Source: Pseudomonas nitroreducens NBRC 12694
Lineage (GTDB): Bacteria; Pseudomonadota; Gammaproteobacteria; Pseudomonadales; Pseudomonadaceae
DNA: 64,000 nt
Reading direction: 5' to 3'
NCBI RefSeq assembly: GCF_002091755.1
Contig: NZ_BDAI01000001.1
Span: 496,001 to 560,000 of the forward strand
Shown here: in pieces, positions 35,239-43,655 of the stretch
Position numbering within the stretch: position 1 is the first letter of the stretch
Layout: each line of letters opens with the position of its first letter
The notes under the pieces: generated by a model
The model's database searches: none
What the model was told of the DNA's origin: nothing
What the model saw: only the letters and a program-made list of their open reading frames with translations
Made by a program: the position numbers and the translations under genes

Positions 35239-36435
35239 TCAGAGCTGGATCAGATTCGGAATCTGCACGTCCGGGTTGACGTCCTGCTCGTAGTCCACGC
35301 CGGCGATCTCGAAGCCGAACAGGCGCAGGAACTCGGTCTTGTAGCCGGTGAAGTCGGTCAGTTGGTACAGGTTCTCGTTGGTCACCTTGTTCCACAGGTC
35401 CTTCACGGTGTTCTGCACGTCCGGCTGCAGTTCCTTGTAGTCCGCGCGCAGGCGACCATCGGCGTCCAGATGCGGCTCAGCGCCGTACAGGCTCTCACGG
35501 AACAGGCCGTCGACCTGCTCGATGCAGCCTTCGTGGGTGCCCTTCTCCTTCATCACCTTGAACAGCAGCGACAGGTACAGCGGCATCATCGGGATGGCCG
35601 AGCTGGCCTGGGTGACCACGGCCTTCAGCACGGAAACGCGGGCATCACCACCAGTGGCAGCCAGTTTTTCACGAATACCCAGGACTTTCTGGTCCAGGTC
35701 CTTCTTGGCGGCGCCGATGGAGCCGTTCCAGTACAGATCGTGAGTGATCTCTTCGCCCAGGTAGGTGAAGGCAGTGGTCTTGGCGCCGTCGGCCAGGACA
35801 CCGGCCTCCTGCAGCGCATCGATCCACATCTGCCAGTCTTCACCGCCCATCACCGCTACGGTGTTGGCGATCTCGGCCTCGGTGGCCGGTTCCATCACGC
35901 TTTCCTTGATCACTTCCTTGTCGGTGTCCAGCCCACGGAAGTTCACGGTCTTGCCGACCGGCTTGAGCACGGAGTTGAAGACTTCGCCGGTCTTCGGATG
36001 GGTACGGCGCGGCGCGGCCAGGCTGTAGACCACCAGGTCGACCTTGCCCAGGTCCTGCTTGATGGTGTCGATGGTGACTTTCTTCACTTCATCGGAGAAA
36101 GCGTCACCATTGATGCTGCGCGCATACAGGCCCTTGGCCTTGGCGAACTTCTCGAAGGCAGCGGAGTTGTACCAGCCGGCGGTGCCCGCCTTGGTTTCAC
36201 TGCCCGGACGCTCGAAGAACACACCCAGGGTATCGGCGCTGGCGCCAAAGGCGGCGCTGATGCGCGCGGCCAGGCCATAGCCGGTGGAGGAACCGATGAC
36301 CAGGACCTTCTTCGGACCGTTGGCGATGGGGCCATGCGCCTCGACGTACTCGATCTGTTCCTTGACGTTGGCTTCACAGCCGGTCGGGTGGGTAGTGACG
36401 CAGATGAAGCCACGCACGCGCGGTTTGATGATCAT
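35239..36435 (-). CDS. fabV: NADH-dependent trans-2-enoyl-ACP/CoA reductase
   Basis: 398 residues, the FabV type of enoyl reductase. The extended active site Tyr235-x8-Lys244 (LYWNGSIGAAKK) replaces the Tyr-x6-Lys of FabI, and the N-terminus MIIKPRVRGFICVTTHPTGC is diagnostic. It completes each fatty-acid elongation round. FabV is known to be highly tolerant of triclosan. ATG at 36435; a 213-bp gap separates it from etfA, with an inverted repeat at 36538-36553. Confidence 0.95.
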   Translation of the reverse strand: MIIKPRVRGFICVTTHPTGCEANVKEQIEYVEAHGPIANGPKKVLVIGSSTGYGLAARISAAFGASADTLGVFFERPGSETKAGTAGWYNSAAFEKFAKAKGLYARSINGDAFSDEVKKVTIDTIKQDLGKVDLVVYSLAAPRRTHPKTGEVFNSVLKPVGKTVNFRGLDTDKEVIKESVMEPATEAEIANTVAVMGGEDWQMWIDALQEAGVLADGAKTTAFTYLGEEITHDLYWNGSIGAAKKDLDQKVLGIREKLAATGGDARVSVLKAVVTQASSAIPMMPLYLSLLFKVMKEKGTHEGCIEQVDGLFRESLYGAEPHLDADGRLRADYKELQPDVQNTVKDLWNKVTNENLYQLTDFTGYKTEFLRLFGFEIAGVDYEQDVNPDVQIPNLIQL

Positions 36436-36537
36436 GAAAACCTCGGTAGCAGGTGTCGTTGAAACACGTTCAGGAACTGAAGACGACGCGCATTGTAGAT
36501 GAGACACCTTCGCCCGTGGACTTCTCGGCAAAGATTC

Positions 36538-36553
36538 GTGACCAATGGGTCAC
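36538..36553. promoter_or_regulatory. Inverted repeat upstream of fabV
   Basis: GTGACC-AATG-GGTCAC, 103 bp before the fabV start. A possible operator; no regulator can be named from the sequence. Confidence 0.35.
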
Positions 36554-36605
36554 CCGCACGGCGAAATAGTTCTTTCCGGAGGAAAATCAAGGCCCTGAAA
36601 TGAAA

Positions 36606-36628
36606 GAACCCGCTACGGGAGCGGGTTC
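36606..36628 (-). terminator. Terminator of the etfB-etfA operon
   Basis: Stem GAACCCGCT / AGCGGGTTC with a five-base loop (ACGGG) 21 bp after the etfA stop; the minus strand continues with TTTCA, a short T run. Confidence 0.7.
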
Positions 36629-36648
36629 CTTCATCGAGCGAAAAAGGC

Positions 36649-37578
36649 TTAGACGGCCTTTTCCAGCTCCGGTACGGCTTCGAACAGGTCGGCGACCAGG
36701 CCGTAGTCGGCGACCTGGAAGATCGGTGCCTCTTCGTCCTTGTTGATCGCCACGATCACTTTCGAATCCTTCATGCCCGCCAGGTGCTGGATGGCGCCGG
36801 AAATGCCGACGGCCACGTACAGCTGCGGAGCAACGATCTTGCCGGTCTGGCCGACCTGCATGTCGTTCGGCACGAAGCCGGCGTCGACCGCGGCGCGGGA
36901 AGCGCCGACGGCAGCGCCCAGCTTGTCAGCCAGGGAGTAGAGGATCTTGAAGTTGTCGCCATTGCCCATGCCACGGCCGCCGGAAACGACGATCTTGGCA
37001 GCGGTCAGTTCCGGACGGTCGGACTTGGCCAGCTCTTCGCCGACGAAGGCGGACTTGCCGGCATCGGCCGGGCCGGAAACGGCTTCAACAGCGGCGGAGC
37101 CACCTTCGGCAGCAACGGCGTCGAAGCCGGTGCCACGCACGGTGATGACCTTGACGGCGGCCGAGGACTGCACGGTAGCGATGGCGTTACCGGCGTAGAT
37201 CGGGCGCTTGAAGGTGTCGGCGCTGACGACTTCGATGATCTCGGAGATCTGGTCGACGTCCAGCAGGGCGGCAACGCGCGGCAGGAAGTTCTTGCCGTTG
37301 GTGGTGGCTGCGGCCAGCACGTGGCTGTAGCCCTTGCCCAGCTCAGCGATCAGCGGAGCTACGTTCTCCGGCAGCTGGTGAGCGTAGGCGGCGTTGTCGG
37401 CGACCAGCACCTTGGAAACACCAGCGATCTTGGCAGCGGCTTCAGCCACGCCACCGACATTCTGGCCAGCGACCAGCACGGCGATGTCACCACCGATCTT
37501 CTGCGCAGCAGCAACAGTGTTCAGAGTGGCAGCGCCCAGTGCGCCGTTGTTGTGCTCAGCGATTACCAGGATAGCCAT
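36649..37578 (-). CDS. etfA: Electron transfer flavoprotein alpha subunit
   Basis: 309 residues. FAD-binding C-terminal signature is visible (VSGGRGMGNGDNFKILYSLADKLGAAVGASRAAVDAG, with LYVAVGISGAIQHLAGMKDS). ETF accepts electrons from acyl-CoA dehydrogenases, including AtuD, and passes them to ETF-ubiquinone oxidoreductase encoded divergently. The start overlaps the etfB stop by one base. Followed by a terminator. Confidence 0.97.
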   Translation of the reverse strand: MAILVIAEHNNGALGAATLNTVAAAQKIGGDIAVLVAGQNVGGVAEAAAKIAGVSKVLVADNAAYAHQLPENVAPLIAELGKGYSHVLAAATTNGKNFLPRVAALLDVDQISEIIEVVSADTFKRPIYAGNAIATVQSSAAVKVITVRGTGFDAVAAEGGSAAVEAVSGPADAGKSAFVGEELAKSDRPELTAAKIVVSGGRGMGNGDNFKILYSLADKLGAAVGASRAAVDAGFVPNDMQVGQTGKIVAPQLYVAVGISGAIQHLAGMKDSKVIVAINKDEEAPIFQVADYGLVADLFEAVPELEKAV

Positions 37579-38327
37579 CAGATTACTTTCGCCTCGTTCT
37601 TCAGTTTCTCGACCAGTTCGGCAACGGACTTGACCTTGATGCCGGCGCTACGGGCAGCCGGCGCTTCGACTTTCACGGTCTTCACGGTGGAAGTGGTGGA
37701 AACGCCCAGGGCGTCCGGGGTCACCACGTCCAGCGGCTTTTTCTTCGCTTTCATGATGTTGGGCAGCGACGCGTAGCGCGGCTCGTTCAGGCGCAGGTCG
37801 GTGGTGACGATGGCCGGCAGGTTCAGGGCAACGGTCTGCAGGCCGCCGTCGATTTCACGGGTGACGTTGACCTTGTCGCCAGCGACTTCGACCTTGGAGG
37901 CGAAGGTGCCTTGCGCGTAGCCGGTCAGCGCGGCCAGCATCTGGCCGGTCTGGTTGTTGTCGCTGTCGATGGCCTGCTTGCCGAGGATGACCAGCTGCGG
38001 CTGCTCTTTGTCGACCAGGGCTTTCAGCGACTTGGCGATGGCCAGGGAGCTCAGCTCTTCGTTGGTTTCAACGAGGATGGCGCGATCTGCACCCAGAGCC
38101 AGCGCAGTACGCAGTTGCTCCTGGGCAGCGGTCGGGCCGACGGAGACCGCAACGATCTCGGTGACGACGCCTTTCTCTTTCAGGCGTACGGCCTCTTCCA
38201 CGGCGATTTCGCAGAAGGGGTTCATGGACATCTTGACGTTGGCGAGATCGACGCCGGAGTTGTCCGCCTTGACGCGGACCTTGACGTTATAGTCAACCAC
38301 TCGTTTGACAGCTACAAGAACCTTCAT
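37578..38327 (-). CDS. etfB: Electron transfer flavoprotein beta subunit
   Basis: 249 residues. The ETF-beta signature VEVAGDKVNVTREIDGG...LNLPAIVTTDLRLNEPRY and the AMP-site region are present; the N-terminus MKVLVAVKRVVDYNVKVRVK is typical. Forms a heterodimer with EtfA. ATG 38327; the 343-bp divergent gap to etfD contains a PsrA-type box about 200 bp upstream. Confidence 0.97.
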   Translation of the reverse strand: MKVLVAVKRVVDYNVKVRVKADNSGVDLANVKMSMNPFCEIAVEEAVRLKEKGVVTEIVAVSVGPTAAQEQLRTALALGADRAILVETNEELSSLAIAKSLKALVDKEQPQLVILGKQAIDSDNNQTGQMLAALTGYAQGTFASKVEVAGDKVNVTREIDGGLQTVALNLPAIVTTDLRLNEPRYASLPNIMKAKKKPLDVVTPDALGVSTTSTVKTVKVEAPAARSAGIKVKSVAELVEKLKNEAKVI

Positions 38328-38525
38328 GGATTCCTCGTTTTTCTCCGGTGAATAGGAATGTCGCCAGACAGGCCTGGCCGGTAGTGCACGCCATCTGCGA
38401 CTACATCCAGCGCAACGCGACCGCAAAACCGCAGGTATCTTGACCGCATCGACCGGGCGGGTCAATACACGAAAATACCCCTTCATAAGCCGCGGACCCC
38501 GATTCTATCAGGGTTACGCGCGATT

Positions 38526-38539
38526 CAAACAAACGTTTG
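38526..38539. promoter_or_regulatory. PsrA-type operator
   Basis: CAAAC-AAAC-GTTTG, a perfect match to the published PsrA pattern (G/C)AAAC-N2-4-GTTT(G/C). It lies 21 bp upstream of the putative -35 of the ETF-QO promoter. PsrA is a fatty-acid-responsive TetR regulator, and etf genes are reported targets in P. aeruginosa as I recall. Confidence 0.75.
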
Positions 38540-38559
38540 TATTGCCCTCGATAAAGGGT

Positions 38560-38588
38560 TTAGATATAGCAACAGGTCTAGCTATAAT
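38560..38588 (+). promoter_or_regulatory. Sigma-70 promoter of ETF-ubiquinone oxidoreductase
   Basis: -35 TTAGAT (38560-38565), 17-bp spacer, -10 TATAAT (38583-38588, perfect). The GTG start follows 83 bp downstream. Confidence 0.6.
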
Positions 38589-38670
38589 GCGCCCCGCTCT
38601 TACTGGGTGGGGGCACGCCCATCCCAATACCTACAAAATGCCCAGAGCCTTGATTCAGGAGAGATCGATA

Positions 38671-40326
38671 GTGGAACGCGAATTTATGGAATTCGACGTC
38701 GTCATCGTCGGCGCCGGCCCTGCCGGTCTGTCCGCCGCCTGCCGACTGAAGCAGAAGGCCGCCGACGCCGGTCAGGAAATCAGCGTCTGTGTGGTCGAGA
38801 AGGGTTCCGAAGTGGGCGCCCACATCCTCTCGGGCGCCGTGTTCGAGCCCCGCGCGCTGAACGAGCTGTTCCCCAACTGGAAGGAACTCGAAGCGCCGCT
38901 GAACACCCCCGTCAAACGCGACGACATCTATGTGCTGAAGAGCCCTGAGGCGGCGGCCAAGGTGCCGAACTTCTTCGTGCCCAAGACCATGCACAACGAA
39001 GGCAACTACATCATCTCCCTGGGCAACCTGTGCCGCTGGCTGGCCCAGCAGGCCGAAGGCCTGGGCGTCGAGATCTACCCGGGCTTCGCCGCCCAGGAAG
39101 CGCTGATCGACGAGAATGGCGTGGTGCGCGGCATTGTCACCGGTGACCTGGGCGTCGACCGCGAAGGCAATCCGAAGGAGGGTTACTACACCCCGGGCAT
39201 GGAACTGCGCGCCAAGTACACCCTGTTCGCCGAAGGCTGCCGTGGCCACATCGGCAAACAGCTGATCAAGAAGTACAAGCTCGACAGCGAAGCCGACGCC
39301 CAGCACTACGGTATCGGCATCAAGGAAATCTGGGACATCGACCCGGCCAAGCACGAGCAGGGCCTGGTGGTGCACACCGCCGGCTGGCCGCTGAACGACG
39401 ACAACCCGGGCGGCTCCTTCCTCTATCACCTGGAGAACAACCAGGTGGTGGTCGGCCTGATCATCGACCTGTCCTACACCAACCCGCACCTGTCGCCGTT
39501 CGACGAGTTCCAGCGCTACAAGCACCACCCGGTGATCAAGCAGTACCTGGAAGGCGGCAAGCGCGTGGCCTACGGCGCTCGCGCCATCTGCAAGGGCGGC
39601 CTGAACTCGCTGCCGAAGATGGTCTTCCCGGGCGGCGCGCTGATCGGCTGCGACCTGGGCACCCTGAACTTCGCCAAGATCAAGGGCAGCCACACCGCGA
39701 TGAAGTCCGGCATGCTGGCCGCCGACTCGGTTGCCGAAGCCCTGTTCGCCGGCCGTGAAGGCGGTGACGAGTTGACCAACTACGTCGATGCCTTCAAGGG
39801 CAGCTGGCTGTATGACGAGCTGTTCAGCAGCCGCAACTTCGGCCCGGCGATGCACAAGTTCGGCGCCATCGGTGGCGGTGCGTTCAACTTCATCGACCAG
39901 AACATCTTCGGCGGCAAGCTTCCGTTCACTCTGCACGATACGACGCCGGACTACGCGACCCTGAAGAAGGCCAGCGAAGCGCCGAAGATCGACTATCCCA
40001 AACCGGACGGCAAACTCAGCTTCGACAAGCTGTCCTCGGTGTTCCTGTCCAACACCAACCACGAGGAAGACCAGCCGATCCACCTGAAGCTGGCCGACCC
40101 GAACACCCCGATCGAGAAGAACCTGCCGCTCTACGACGAGCCCGCGCAGCGTTACTGCCCGGCTGGCGTGTACGAAGTCGTGAGCAACGACGACGGCAGC
40201 AAGCGCTTCCAGATCAACGCGCAGAACTGCGTGCACTGCAAGACCTGCGACATCAAGGACCCGGCCCAGAACATCACCTGGGTGGCCCCGGAAGGCACCG
40301 GCGGTCCGAACTACCCCAACATGTAA
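38671..40326 (+). CDS. Electron transfer flavoprotein-ubiquinone oxidoreductase
   Basis: 551 residues, normal length. FAD motif VGAGPAGLSAACRL near the N-terminus; C-terminal 4Fe-4S cluster cysteines in RYCPAGVYE and NAQNCVHCKTCDIKDP. It oxidises reduced ETF and reduces ubiquinone at the inner membrane, linking beta-oxidation and the atu pathway to respiration. I use the GTG at 38671 (V/M-EREFMEFDVV), preceded by AGGAGAG. An ATG 15 bp later is possible. Confidence 0.96.
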   Translation: MEREFMEFDVVIVGAGPAGLSAACRLKQKAADAGQEISVCVVEKGSEVGAHILSGAVFEPRALNELFPNWKELEAPLNTPVKRDDIYVLKSPEAAAKVPNFFVPKTMHNEGNYIISLGNLCRWLAQQAEGLGVEIYPGFAAQEALIDENGVVRGIVTGDLGVDREGNPKEGYYTPGMELRAKYTLFAEGCRGHIGKQLIKKYKLDSEADAQHYGIGIKEIWDIDPAKHEQGLVVHTAGWPLNDDNPGGSFLYHLENNQVVVGLIIDLSYTNPHLSPFDEFQRYKHHPVIKQYLEGGKRVAYGARAICKGGLNSLPKMVFPGGALIGCDLGTLNFAKIKGSHTAMKSGMLAADSVAEALFAGREGGDELTNYVDAFKGSWLYDELFSSRNFGPAMHKFGAIGGGAFNFIDQNIFGGKLPFTLHDTTPDYATLKKASEAPKIDYPKPDGKLSFDKLSSVFLSNTNHEEDQPIHLKLADPNTPIEKNLPLYDEPAQRYCPAGVYEVVSNDDGSKRFQINAQNCVHCKTCDIKDPAQNITWVAPEGTGGPNYPNM

Positions 40327-40343
40327 GGCGTTGGCGGTAACAG

Positions 40344-40368
40344 AAAAGGCTCCCTCGGGAGCCTTTTT
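40344..40368 (+). terminator. Rho-independent terminator of ETF-QO
   Basis: Stem AGGCTCCC / GGGAGCCT with a two-base loop region and a run of five T; starts 18 bp after the stop codon. A run of A on the other side allows weak function for the opposite strand. Confidence 0.88.
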
Positions 40369-40433
40369 CTTTGCAAGCTAAGTACTTGTAGCGATGAAGG
40401 ACAGGGACTACTGGCCGCGTTCAGACCAACCGG

Positions 40434-41000
40434 TCACGGCTGCGGCGCGATGGCGAAGAACTCGCCGGAACTCCACACTCCCAGCCACTCAACTCCATCG
40501 ATCTCGCGGGGAACCGCCAGCTCTACCAACTGGTAGAAGACGTTGCGGTGGATCAGCGCCTCCAGGTTCACCCGCACCAGCACGTAGGGCGACGGCTCCT
40601 GGGTCTGCGGATCGAGCTCCACGCGGATCGGATGCGCGGCGTCGGCCACCACCTCATCCTCGACATTGGTGGTGAAGCGCAACACCTGCTGTTCGCCCTC
40701 CCCTTCGACGGCCAGGGTAACGGCGACGAAAGGCGCGTCATCGACGGTGATTCCGCACTTCTCCACCGGAGTGACCAGGAAATAGTCGTCGCCATCGCGG
40801 CGGATGATGGTGGAGAACAGCCGCACCATCGGCTTGCGCCCGATCGGCGTGCCCAGGTAATACCAGGTGCCGTCGCGGGCGATGCGCATGTCGATATCGC
40901 CACAGCAATCAGGGTTCCACAGGTGCACCGGCGGCAGCCCCTTGTCCTTGCTGGCGGGAATCTGCGCCAGCAGATCGCCGGCTTTGCCTGGGTCGGTCAT
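40434..41000 (-). CDS. DUF1285 domain-containing protein
   Basis: 188 residues, cytoplasmic by composition. The DUF1285 pattern is seen in PPVHLWNPDCCGDIDMRIARDGTWYYLGTPIGRKPMVRLF and FLVTPVEKCGITVDDAPF. Structures of relatives show a two-domain fold of unknown function. Its start overlaps the stop of the DUF4823 lipoprotein gene by four bases, so the two are co-translated although one product is exported and the other is not. Confidence 0.85.
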   Translation of the reverse strand: MTDPGKAGDLLAQIPASKDKGLPPVHLWNPDCCGDIDMRIARDGTWYYLGTPIGRKPMVRLFSTIIRRDGDDYFLVTPVEKCGITVDDAPFVAVTLAVEGEGEQQVLRFTTNVEDEVVADAAHPIRVELDPQTQEPSPYVLVRVNLEALIHRNVFYQLVELAVPREIDGVEWLGVWSSGEFFAIAPQP

Positions 41001-41608
41001 TGGTACTCCTCTCGCGTCTTCACCCCGAGCAGGCTGCGGGCATAGTCTTCCAGCGGCCGCCCTATCAGGTCCTCGGGTTTGGCATCATAGAATGTCAGAA
41101 AACCGCCGCGACTGCGGATGGTGGCGCTGTCCACCAGGTAGCGGTTGTCGGTCTCGATCAGCATCACCTGAATCACGCTGCGGTCACGGCCCACGGCGTT
41201 ATCGGTGTCTTCGTACTGCTCGTAAGTGCCGACATTGTCCTCCCCACGGGCAAAGCGCGTATACAGCAGATAATTGGCGCCCGCTGCGCGCGCTTCCTGC
41301 ATCGCACCTTCCAGGCCCAGCGGACTCTTGGCTCGGCGCACCAGCGGGAAGTACTCGACGAAACCGTCGAACGCCTCCTCTGCCACCACATTGGGCCGTG
41401 CATACGGATGGCCCGGCGGCACGAACGGCCCCTGAGCGATATAGATGAAGGAGTCCTGCTGCAGCCGCCAGTTGGTCGTCCGGCGAGTCTGGCTGTGGTC
41501 GAGGAAGCCCGCGTCGCGCAGGTAATAATCGGTGCCGTCAGCCAGGTCGTTGGGGCTCATGCAGCCGCCCAGGGCAGCGAAGGCAAGGGTCAGTATCAGT
41601 TGGCGCAT
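40997..41608 (-). CDS. DUF4823 lipoprotein
   Basis: 203 residues. Signal peptide MRQLILTLAFAALGGC with lipobox LGGC (Cys16). The mature part contains ANYLLYTRFARGEDNVGTYE and IQVMLIETDNRYLVDSATI, the DUF4823 pattern. Function unknown; surface or periplasmic side of the outer membrane is likely. ATG 41608 chosen because the longer frame lacks a signal peptide at its start. Confidence 0.82.
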   Translation of the reverse strand: MRQLILTLAFAALGGCMSPNDLADGTDYYLRDAGFLDHSQTRRTTNWRLQQDSFIYIAQGPFVPPGHPYARPNVVAEEAFDGFVEYFPLVRRAKSPLGLEGAMQEARAAGANYLLYTRFARGEDNVGTYEQYEDTDNAVGRDRSVIQVMLIETDNRYLVDSATIRSRGGFLTFYDAKPEDLIGRPLEDYARSLLGVKTREEYQ

Positions 41609-41672
41609 GCAATGTCTCCGGAGCCGGCGACGAAAAACCGGCATTCGGACAGGCAATGCAGCTTCCGCGCCA

Positions 41673-42566
41673 TCACAGGCCGCGCTGCCATTCCTGGCGC
41701 AGCTGCGCACGCTGCGGCTGCTCGATGGCCTGGCGGACCTGGGCGAGCAGCTTCGCCTTGTCCTTCCCCAGCGTGCCCTTGAGCACCAGGTAGTTGGATG
41801 CGTGATCGCTGCGGAACACCGTGTCGCTAAGCTCCAGACCGTTCAGCAGGCGCTCGACTTCGATGAACAATTCGGCCTGCGATAACGGCTGGAAATCCGG
41901 GAAGCCCTGGCGATAGCGTTCTTCGCCAGTGGGAAAGCTCACCACCAGAGTCGACAGGAATTCCGGCTGCGCCTCATTCATCAATCGCGCTGAGTTGTCG
42001 GCGTGCTGGGCGCTCAGGGTGCTGCCGCCCAGGCCGTTGAGGACCATTACCGAGCGCTTGATCCCCGCCTCTCCCAGCTTCTGCAATGCATCCAGCGTCG
42101 AGGCGTAGGTCTCGCCCTTGTTCACCCGCGCAAGCACTTCGTCGTCGCCGGATTCGGCGCCCACGTAGGCCATGCGCAGACCGGCGTCCGCCAATTCCTT
42201 CAGCTCCTCCACCGACTTCTTGCGCAGGTTGCGCGGCAGGCAGTAACTGGAGACGCGGTCCACCTCGGGCAGGTGCTCGCGGATCGCACGGAGGATGTTG
42301 AGCAGGCGCCGAGTCGGCAACACCAGCGCATCGCCATCGGCGAGGAACACCCGCTGGACGATCAGGCGCTCGCCACAGCGGCGAATCTCCTCCAGTACCT
42401 CGGCCTCGTCGCGGGCGCGGAATTTCTTCTGCGGCTGGGTATACATCTCACAGAAGCCGCACTGGTTCCAGGAACAGCCGTTGGTGACGGGAAGAATGAG
42501 CGAGTGTGCCTCGCTCGGCGGCCGGAACACCGGCTCGATATAGGAAATGGGGAATTCGTTGGGCAT
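41673..42566 (-). CDS. Radical SAM protein of unknown substrate
   Basis: 297 residues. The iron-sulfur motif is Cys31-x4-Cys36-x2-Cys39 (NGCSWNQCGFCEMY), one residue longer than the usual CX3CX2C. FLADGDALVLPTRRLLNIL and RMAYVGAESGDDEVLARVNKG resemble the Elp3/MiaB-like barrel. It cleaves SAM to a radical by family; the substrate is unknown. Lies 27 bp downstream of moaA-type gene on the same strand and may be co-transcribed. Confidence 0.85.
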   Translation of the reverse strand: MPNEFPISYIEPVFRPPSEAHSLILPVTNGCSWNQCGFCEMYTQPQKKFRARDEAEVLEEIRRCGERLIVQRVFLADGDALVLPTRRLLNILRAIREHLPEVDRVSSYCLPRNLRKKSVEELKELADAGLRMAYVGAESGDDEVLARVNKGETYASTLDALQKLGEAGIKRSVMVLNGLGGSTLSAQHADNSARLMNEAQPEFLSTLVVSFPTGEERYRQGFPDFQPLSQAELFIEVERLLNGLELSDTVFRSDHASNYLVLKGTLGKDKAKLLAQVRQAIEQPQRAQLRQEWQRGL

Positions 42567-42592
42567 GGGCTAATCAGGTCTTGAGGGCGATC

Positions 42593-43561
42593 TCAGCCGC
42601 CGATGATCTTCATGATGGTGGCGCCGCCGGAGAAGGCGACTTCCTGCTTGTCCGCCAGGGCACTCACCAGCAACCGCTGCAAGGCGGGAAGCGCCTGGTG
42701 GCGCGGCTTGTCCAGCAGGTCGCCGACGTAATGGCGGTTGCTCGACGACAGGCAGCCATGCAGCCAACCGGTGGAAGACAGGCGCAGACGCGAGCAGGTC
42801 CGGCAGAACGGCACGCTTTCGTTGGCGATTACGCCAAAATAGCCCTGCCCCGGCACTTCATAGCGAATGGCCGTGGCATCCACCGGCGCATCGGCCTGGA
42901 TATAGGGATGGCGTTCGCCGATGAGCTCCAGCAGCTCCTGCAAGCTGACGAACTGCCGGTGGAAGCCGTTCGGGTCATGGGCCAGGTGGCCCATGCGCAT
43001 CAGCTCGATGAAGCGCAGCTCGAAGCCGTGCTCCAGGCAGTAGTCCAGCAGCGGCACGACCTGGTCGAGGTTCTGCCCGCGTAGCGGGACCATGTTGAGC
43101 TTGATCTTCAGGCCGGCCGCGCGGGCCTCGTCGAGCCCCTTGAGGACCGTGGCCAGATCGCCGCCACGGGCAATGCGCCGGAAGGCATCGGCATCCAGGG
43201 TATCGAGGGAAACGTTGAGGCGGCGGATGCCGCAATCCAGCAGCAGCGGCAGCTTCTTCGACAGCAGCTGTCCGTTGGTGGTGATGGCGATGTCCTGCAG
43301 CCCGAGACGGCTGACGCCATGCAGGAAGGCATCGAGCTTCGGACTGACCAACGGTTCGCCACCGGTGACGCGCAGACGCTCGATGCCGGCGGACTCGATC
43401 AGGTAGGCGACCCCGCGCACCAGGGATTCCGCCGACAGCTCGTCCTGCGCCGCGACCAGACGTTTGCCGTCCGGCACGCAATAGGTGCAGGCGTAGTTGC
43501 AGGCGGCGGTCAGGCTCACGCGAAGATTGCGGAAGCGCCTGCCCTGGCGGTCGACGATCAT
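42593..43561 (-). CDS. moaA: GTP 3',8-cyclase (molybdenum cofactor, radical SAM)
   Basis: 322 residues with both clusters of MoaA: N-terminal Cys21-x3-Cys25-x2-Cys28 (CNYACTYC) and a C-terminal CX2CX13C (FCRTCSRLRLSSTGWLHGC). The C-terminal Gly-Gly tail (MKIIGG), needed for activity in MoaA, is present. It starts molybdopterin synthesis from GTP. No other moa/moe genes are adjacent; Pseudomonas often carries more than one moaA copy. Confidence 0.9.
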   Translation of the reverse strand: MIVDRQGRRFRNLRVSLTAACNYACTYCVPDGKRLVAAQDELSAESLVRGVAYLIESAGIERLRVTGGEPLVSPKLDAFLHGVSRLGLQDIAITTNGQLLSKKLPLLLDCGIRRLNVSLDTLDADAFRRIARGGDLATVLKGLDEARAAGLKIKLNMVPLRGQNLDQVVPLLDYCLEHGFELRFIELMRMGHLAHDPNGFHRQFVSLQELLELIGERHPYIQADAPVDATAIRYEVPGQGYFGVIANESVPFCRTCSRLRLSSTGWLHGCLSSSNRHYVGDLLDKPRHQALPALQRLLVSALADKQEVAFSGGATIMKIIGG

Positions 43562-43655
43562 GCTCGGCTCCGGTGGCGATCACTCATGCAAGTATATCCC
43601 CACCGGCGCCGGGAGCCCTGTCGCAACCGCGACGATGAATCGCGCGAATGGCGAC

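Larger units (their letters stand above)
38328..38670. other. Divergent etfB / ETF-QO control region
   Basis: 343 bp without a gene. It holds the PsrA-type box (38526-38539), a sigma-70 promoter candidate for the oxidoreductase (38560-38588) and about 190 bp of etfB leader in which I see no further clear motif. Confidence 0.7.

Noticed and set aside
40994..41003. Frameshift between the DUF4823 and DUF1285 genes
   Set aside because: The overlap is a normal ATGA stop-start junction and each product is complete with its own family match; one is a lipoprotein and the other cytoplasmic.
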